This document shows, piece by piece, positions 58,764-64,000 of a stretch of DNA of 64,000 bases. The stretch lies in assembly GCA_001179505.1 (NCBI GenBank), contig CDMY01000770.1, positions 79,079 to 143,078 on the forward strand, written 5' to 3'. Made by a program: the position numbers and the translations under genes. Within the stretch, counting starts at the first letter, position 1; every line of letters starts with the position of its first letter. The notes below the pieces were generated by a model that was not told the origin of the DNA, ran no database searches, and worked only from the letters and a program-made list of their open reading frames with translations. This DNA is from Vitrella brassicaformis (lineage: Eukaryota; Sar; Vitrellaceae).

Positions 58764-59213
58764 GCCGCCGATATGGCCACAGGCGACGGGCCGATGGCCG
58801 CCGGGAGCTCACGATGAATTGAAACCAAGCAAGCCGGCAACACGACGCCAAACGTCAAGGAAACTTAAGATCTTCGGCCAGGACACTTAGGACGTGTTGA
58901 GTGCTGCTCTTGCCTGCTTTTTCCTCCTCTTTTCGCGCCGGGTCGAAACTCAAAGCTCGCAAACAAGCTCGCCAAAAAGCTCGCTGCGCGGAAGGAGCAC
59001 GAGGCGAAGCAGATGGCACGGTGTGGAAGATCGTCCCTCAGCGGATCATCCCTTCGTTTGAAGTAGCCACTAACGTCAATGTCACGCACTGATCAGCGAC
59101 CAGCGCATTCAACGACGCCCGCCTCTGCCGCTCATGTGGCCTCTCGGTGCCCCTCGTGCAGCTCCACCCCACGCCTCAATGCCCGGGCGAGGCGGAGGGA
59201 CCAGCTGCGTGCA
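58764..59213. other. Head-to-head spacer, SMG1 and kinase gene
   Basis: A 450-bp spacer without a gene and without (CA)n tracts. Three copies of the shared motif cluster in its middle. An in-frame upstream ATG at 59079 would extend the kinase gene by 45 residues but would bury its signal peptide. Confidence 0.5.
58953..58984. promoter_or_regulatory. Triple AAGCTCGC motif cluster
   Basis: Three direct copies of AAGCTCGC (58953, 58965, 58977), spaced exactly 12 bp apart, in the SMG1/kinase divergent spacer. They are the reverse complement of GCGAGCTT seen in other spacers. Confidence 0.45.
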
Positions 59214-61394
59214 ATGACTTTCGCGTCGCTTTTGGTCTTCGCCGCTGCATTTGCTGCAGCGGATGGGATGCCGGCCTTTCTGCCGCTCCCCTCGTGTGTT
59301 GGTCGTCCTCGGGAGGGCTGTGCGGACGGGCCCGCCACTTCGCTGGAGATGCTCAAGTGGCCGACATACACTGCAGAGAAGAAGGTACGCCAACCGCAGG
59401 CAGGTCATGGGAGAGAAGGGGCGATCGATTGTCACGTTGCTGGTTGTCTGCTTGTGTGTGTTTGTGTGGTCAGTCTGGCGGCCTCATGCTTGAGGATGAC
59501 AAGCTGCGTAAGGCAATCGCGTCGAATGAGCGGCTGCAGCAGCGCATAGAGGCATACGAGAGGGGCGCGTGCACCGCACAAGACCTTCTCGCCTCAATCA
59601 AGAGGTCGGCCGGCTGCATAACTATTGGCCTGGCGGTCGTGTGGATGGATGGATGTACGTGTGTGTTTCTGTGTCAGTTACTGCGACGAGTCGGTGACCA
59701 AGAAGTTCACCAAGGTCGAGCTGGTGCAGACGGTTGCCCACGATATCAAAGACAAGGCCAAACAAAGGTGAGCGAGCAGAGAGAGCATCATGAAACGCAG
59801 CCAATGTGTTATGCGCATGTGTTCAGGCAGCTGTATGATGCTCTGGAGGGCAGAGGCAGGAACAAGGCGCAGCTGGCAGGTGACCACACACATTTCAGGG
59901 AATCTATCAGGCCACGCACACCCACCCATCCGCTCGTGTGTCCATGTGTCTGTCAATGCAGGCTTCAAGTCTTCAGATCTGATCGGTGGCAAGTATCGCG
60001 TCACCATGAGCGGTCAGTCAAACCCTACCACATCCTCTCTGCGTCGATGCTGGCTCTGCATCGTTTTCTCTGTACCTGTGTGCGCCCCGTCCGGTCCACA
60101 GGCATCCAGGTGAGCAGCGGCCGATCGCGTGTGGTGGACGGTGAGCTTGTGCCGGAGTCGGAACGCAACGACGACCCGCCCCCCACCACCACTAACAACG
60201 GCATGGGCGACTCAAGGTGGGCCAACGGCAACCCCTCTAAGGGGCCAGGTGCCGACGCCGACACACTGTCGGCTCCCTCCTCATCCTCCTCTGGCCTCTT
60301 TGGCGGCTTCGGGTTCTTCCGGAGGCCATCCAGCTCGTCTCAGAAGGTCAAGGTGAAGCTCAGCAGGGGGCTGGTTGAGAGCTTCAAGAGACAAGTGAGC
60401 ACCACAGGGAGGAATAAATTACGCCCAATTCATTCGCTCGTCTGCCAGGTGGAGAATCACGAGAAGATCCGCCGCAGCATCGGCGAGCGCGAATATCGGG
60501 AGCTGTTCATGCCGTTGCTCGACCACTTTGAGGATTACGACGGCAAGGGGGCGTGTGCGCTCATATTTGAGGCGGGGCAGATCGACCTGCAGCAGTACAT
60601 CAACAGGTACGGCACCGACGGACAGACAGATGCCACAAATGAGGCAATGCTCTTTCATTTGTGTGTGCCTGCATGTATGCAGGAAGGGCACTGTGCGTGG
60701 GATGGAGCTGCGTCGTATCGCCAAGACCCTCACGCGCATCTTGGCGGCCATCCACAGGTCGGGGCTCGTCTGGACCGACCTCAAGACTGCTAACCTGGTC
60801 TTCCAAGGCCTCCCACCCAACGCACCGATCAAGGTGAGGAAGAGCTGCCCCCACAGACACCAACCACTCAGGAGCCATCTTGCATCCTTCTGTCTGCCAG
60901 GCTATCGATTTTGAGGACTCTGTGGCGCCTGATTCCATCCCCACCTTCCTGGACCCGCCGGTGCAGCCGCCCGAGTTGGCCGAGACGTGGATGGGCAGCT
61001 ACTGGGGTCCCGAGGCGAGGGCGTCCGAGAAGCAGGACATATGGGCGTTGGGGCTGGTGCTGTACCACCTCTACACGGGACGGCCGTACTTCGAGCGGGG
61101 ACTTGACAAGAGGCAGGCCACCATTCGGCTGGTGAGGCCATCTCGACCACACACCCACACAAACGGGGACGGGCCACTGTGTGTGATGGTGATGCGTTTC
61201 GTATTCGTTTGTCTGTTGTCCGTGTCGGTGTGTTGGTGCAGTTATCTGACCCGAATTTCGAGCCCGATTTGTCGATGATCAAGGACGGGCAGCTGAGGGG
61301 CTTCCTTAAGAGGCTGCTAAACCGCGACCCGAGGAAGCGGCCGACGTCAGGCCAGCTACTGCGGCTCTCGTGGTTTGTCAACAAACCAATATGA
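59214..61394 (+). CDS. Secreted or organelle-targeted protein kinase, atypical motifs
   Basis: Ten exons keep phase: 59214-59384, 59474-59604, 59678-59767, 59827-59879, 59962-60012, 60102-60394, 60449-60606, 60683-60833, 60901-61131 and 61242-61394 (493 aa). A signal peptide (MTFASLLVFAAAFAAADG) precedes a helical N-terminal part and a Ser/Gly-rich loop. In the C lobe the HRD triad is WTD, followed by LKTAN, so Asp348, Lys350 and Asn353 are kept. DFG is DFE (369-371): the metal-binding Asp is kept but Gly is Glu. The APE-region (GSYWGPEA), DIWALGLVLYHLYTG and the final KRPTSGQLLRLSWF are ordinary kinase features. The glycine loop and VAIK lysine are not obvious. It may be a weak or specialised kinase. 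The signal peptide suggests entry to the secretory pathway, possibly on the way to a complex plastid, as is common in such algae. Confidence 0.75.
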
Positions 61395-61968
61395 CGCGGC
61401 AGGCAAGACACAACAGTGTGTGTACTGGTTTGCCAATGAAGTGGGGGGGAAGCAGTCGGGCGTACTCTCGCAAGAGCGTGGGAGGGACGGAGGGAGGGAG
61501 GGAGGGAGAGGTGTACAGTAGAGAGGGCGGCGGAGAGACAGACATCTGGGCATCTGGGATTGCTTTGCAGCCTCTTGTCAATGGCATTGATGGGCATGCA
61601 GTGCACCTCGCTATCTATGTATCGCTTCATGTGTGAGAGACTGTTAGGGCCTCTGCATCGTGTAGGTGCCTGCAGTACAGAAGTATTGCACATGGGCGGG
61701 CCAATGCGATGCATCAGGGTCGGGGGAGGGGAGGACACGCGAGCATCGTGTTGCAATCGTATTGTGTGAATGGTCTCATCACGCATTCAGCTATCATGAA
61801 CGCACGATACACGCAGTCCAATCACTGCAACATTGCCGCCACCTGCATGTATCCCTCCACCGCCACGCATCACATGCCACTCACGCCGGGCAACATGTAC
61901 ACACACAGCCATGAACGGCACGTCCACACCTCACACACATGAAAAGCCGTCTCATTCTCATACGCCCG
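61395..61968. other. Intergenic, no gene seen
   Basis: Tail-to-tail spacer with a (GGGA)n-like run at 61485-61507. Nothing coding seen. Confidence 0.5.
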
Positions 61969-62262
61969 CTACATACCTGCAGCTGAGGCCTGTGCTATCG
62001 AAGCGCCGATCGTGAGCTTACTGTCTTGCTGCGAGCACAAAATGATGGTGCCCTCCCCGCTGCCAAGTTGTGCAGGCACGGCAGACTCGAGCAGGCTGCG
62101 CGTGTGGGCGTCCATGCCCAGCAGCTGGAGGGCCACCGTCTCGCAGTTGAGCTGCAGCAGCGACCTCATACTCGAACAGGCGAACTCGACAAAGTCGGAG
62201 ACGCCGGCGGGAACTGGTGAGATTGGACACACAGACGAACAGACACAGACACACATTCACAT
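61954..62262. repeat. Duplicated segment, copy B
   Basis: The reverse complement of this piece (last intron end, last exon and sequence just past the stop of the minus-strand gene) matches 5939-6240 at roughly four of five bases by eye, including the CTGTGCGT/TGTTCGTC-type intron and GTGTGTCCAATC(T/C)CACCAG acceptor. Copy B has about 24 extra bases near the end of the exon. Confidence 0.75.
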
Positions 62263-63962
62263 GCAGATCTCTCTGAGGTCTCTCTCTCCGTGGGGCTGTC
62301 AACCCTCCAATCCACCCACCTGTGAGTTCGACAAGTACTTTGGTGATCTGTGGGAATCCCTCTCTATGCTCCCCTATGTCGATGCCCCCGCTGCCCACCC
62401 CCCGAATGTCACCCACAGTCACCATGTCGAGCTCCCGCTCACACCCGATCGCCTTGATGGCCTGCAGCGCCTGATCCATCGGCACAGCGTCCTGGACAGA
62501 TAGCACCCGCAAGTTGGGCATCTTGCTGGCCGGCTGGGTGCCGGCCGCCAATGCCGTGTGCTTGCCGAGAACCAGGGTCGACGCCTGGGGCATCGGCTGC
62601 ATCTGGTGGATGATGGCAAGGGCAGGGTGGGAGGGGGCGGGGGCGGCCTGTGCAGGCTGGTCGACACCGAACACATGCACACGCGTGGCCTTGTTGAATG
62701 CGAGGCGTCTGGCCATGTCGAGCACCGCAGGCGTGGGAGGGGTGGCGAGGTCGGACATGAGGTCCACTCCCACCACAGTCGCCTGGTCTGCCAGCTGGCG
62801 CATGAGTGTCTTGAGGACGGGGGAGGGGGCAGCGGGGAAGAGGGAGCTGTGCAGAGTCATCAGGCTGAAGAATCCTTCAGCACTGGTGAAGCTGATGGGG
62901 ACGTCCCCGACGCACACCGCACTGGCGAATGTCTGCAGGGCCTCGGCGAACTCGAAGACCTCGTGGTCCACATCCGCCTCGTCGACGAACTTGACCTTCA
63001 GCGACTTGAGGGACCGACGACAGCCTCGTGCCTGGAGAACCAACCCCAGCTCCTAAGAAAGGAAATGACATGGGTCAGTATCATTCAAGCATCTGTTGTC
63101 CATTCCGTGTTAGCAGCCTGCTGACCTGCAACTGAGTGCAGCATAACACCAACGCCTGCTGATTCGTCATCAGGTCGCCGGGGACCTCAATCGGCCCGAT
63201 ATCCTCCAAATTCGCCAGTGGCCCCGGCTGTCCCTCCTCTGCAGCAACAGGCACCTCCTGCAGCACCTCGGCCTTCTGGTCAACCGTCGAGGGCACGTCG
63301 AACACCCTCAGGCACCGCGACGATCCGACGAGGAGACGCAGAGTATCGACGTGCTCGTGCGCCTGCACCCGCTCCAGCGACGGGACGCGCCAGCCGCGGC
63401 TGCCGATGCCATGATGGTGGGCAGTGAGGCCGCTGATGGATGTGAGGGCGGGGAGGGAGGGGGGCGGGGCGCAAAGAGGGGGGAGGGTGGGGTTGGTGCG
63501 CCTGACGGACGGCATGTCCTCGTCGTTCAGCTCAACCGCCTCGAAGGCGATCGTCGTGAGTGAGCCGTCGGGGATGTCGGCCGACTCTCCCCTCCTCTCT
63601 GCCTCTGCCCTCTTCTCCGCGACCATCGCTGTGCGGCCCTCTGTGTGGCCTTCGATGAGTGCCGAGATGACGTCCAGACACCAGGCCCCCTCGCCAGCCG
63701 GGTGACAGCTCAAGATGCGGGCGATCTTCGGCATGCGGCCGCCCCACCTCTTGGCCACATTGACGGGCATCGTCTGCCAGAAGGCCCTGTCGGCGGCCCT
63801 GGAGCAGTCGATGTCCACTTGGTGGCACTGACCCCCGGCCTCCGCGGCGATGCTGTTGTTGAAGAGCGGCCACACGCCATAGCCCGAGATGAGAATGAGG
63901 TCCTCACGCGACAAACGCCTCCCAGCCTGCGATGGGAAAAGATCCGCCATCGTCGAATGCAT
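61969..63962 (-). CDS. Unknown protein, LRR/F-box-like, member of a local family
   Basis: Three exons keep phase: 63126-63962, 62320-63052 and 61969-62213 (604 aa; Met at 63950 is an alternative start). The N terminus has LSREDLILISGYGVWPLFNN, followed by a Trp-containing segment (AFWQTMPVNVAKRWGGRMP) of F-box-like or receptor-adaptor feel. The rest has irregular Leu-rich units (RSLKSLKVKFVDEADVD, NLRVLSVQDAVPMDQALQ, MVTVGDIRGVG) that resemble degenerate leucine-rich repeats. There is no signal peptide or TM helix, so it is probably intracellular. The existence of a second copy of its last exon at 6005-6225 shows that it belongs to a duplicated family. I cannot name the family with confidence. 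Confidence 0.65.
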
Positions 63963-64000
63963 CGAATTTGGCTTCCTGGTGGTGTTACCGGTCCTTCATT

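Noticed and set aside
59079..59213. Upstream ATG for the kinase gene
   Set aside because: It would place 45 basic residues ahead of a clean signal peptide and lies in the motif-bearing divergent spacer; kept only as an alternative start.

Overview
The window is eukaryotic nuclear DNA: GC-rich, intron-dense, with short spliceosomal introns (mostly about 55-110 nt) whose 3' ends are packed with (TG)n/(CA)n tracts. A secreted coiled-coil protein of a type I associate with dinoflagellates and their relatives, several lineage-specific secreted Cys-rich proteins, and a full set of conserved spliceosome, polymerase and NMD genes point to an alveolate, most likely a chromerid such as Vitrella. The species call is inference. 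A 300-base run of N (5639-5938) shows this is a scaffold with an unresolved gap.

Layout. 1-6.7 kb: a secreted or surface glycoprotein open at the left edge (+), a small secreted Cys-rich three-repeat protein (-), a second secreted protein running into the gap (+), and, right of the gap, a fragment homologous to the last gene of the window. 6.7-20 kb: secreted coiled-coil protein (-), SNF2-type ATPase (+), two-TM protein (-), and a secreted modular Cys-rich protein with a GPI-like tail (+). 20-33 kb: STEEP1 family protein (-), RNA polymerase II subunit RPB3 (+), tail-anchored protein (-), snurportin-1 (+), crooked-neck/Clf1 splicing factor (-), Snu23/ZMAT2 splicing factor (+). 33-41 kb: tail-anchored unknown (-), membrane J-domain protein (+), unknown membrane protein (+). 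41.7-58.8 kb: one very large SMG1 PIKK gene (-). 59-64 kb: a secreted or organelle-targeted protein kinase with altered HRD/DFG motifs (+) and a member of what looks like a local multigene family (-).

Two features of organisation stand out. Gene orientation alternates almost perfectly along the window, giving eight head-to-head pairs with 84-693 bp between start codons. Six of those eight spacers carry the octamer GCGAGCTT/GCGAGCTC or its reverse complement, a candidate bidirectional promoter element. Functionally, RPB3, snurportin-1, Clf1, Snu23 and SMG1 cover transcription, snRNP import, splicing and mRNA surveillance; whether their closeness means anything is open.

Exon borders quoted were worked out by hand from GT/AG sites and reading phase. 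Where a full exon list is given, lengths and phases sum to a complete frame. For the coiled-coil, GPI-like, Clf1 and SMG1 genes the exon structure is only approximate.
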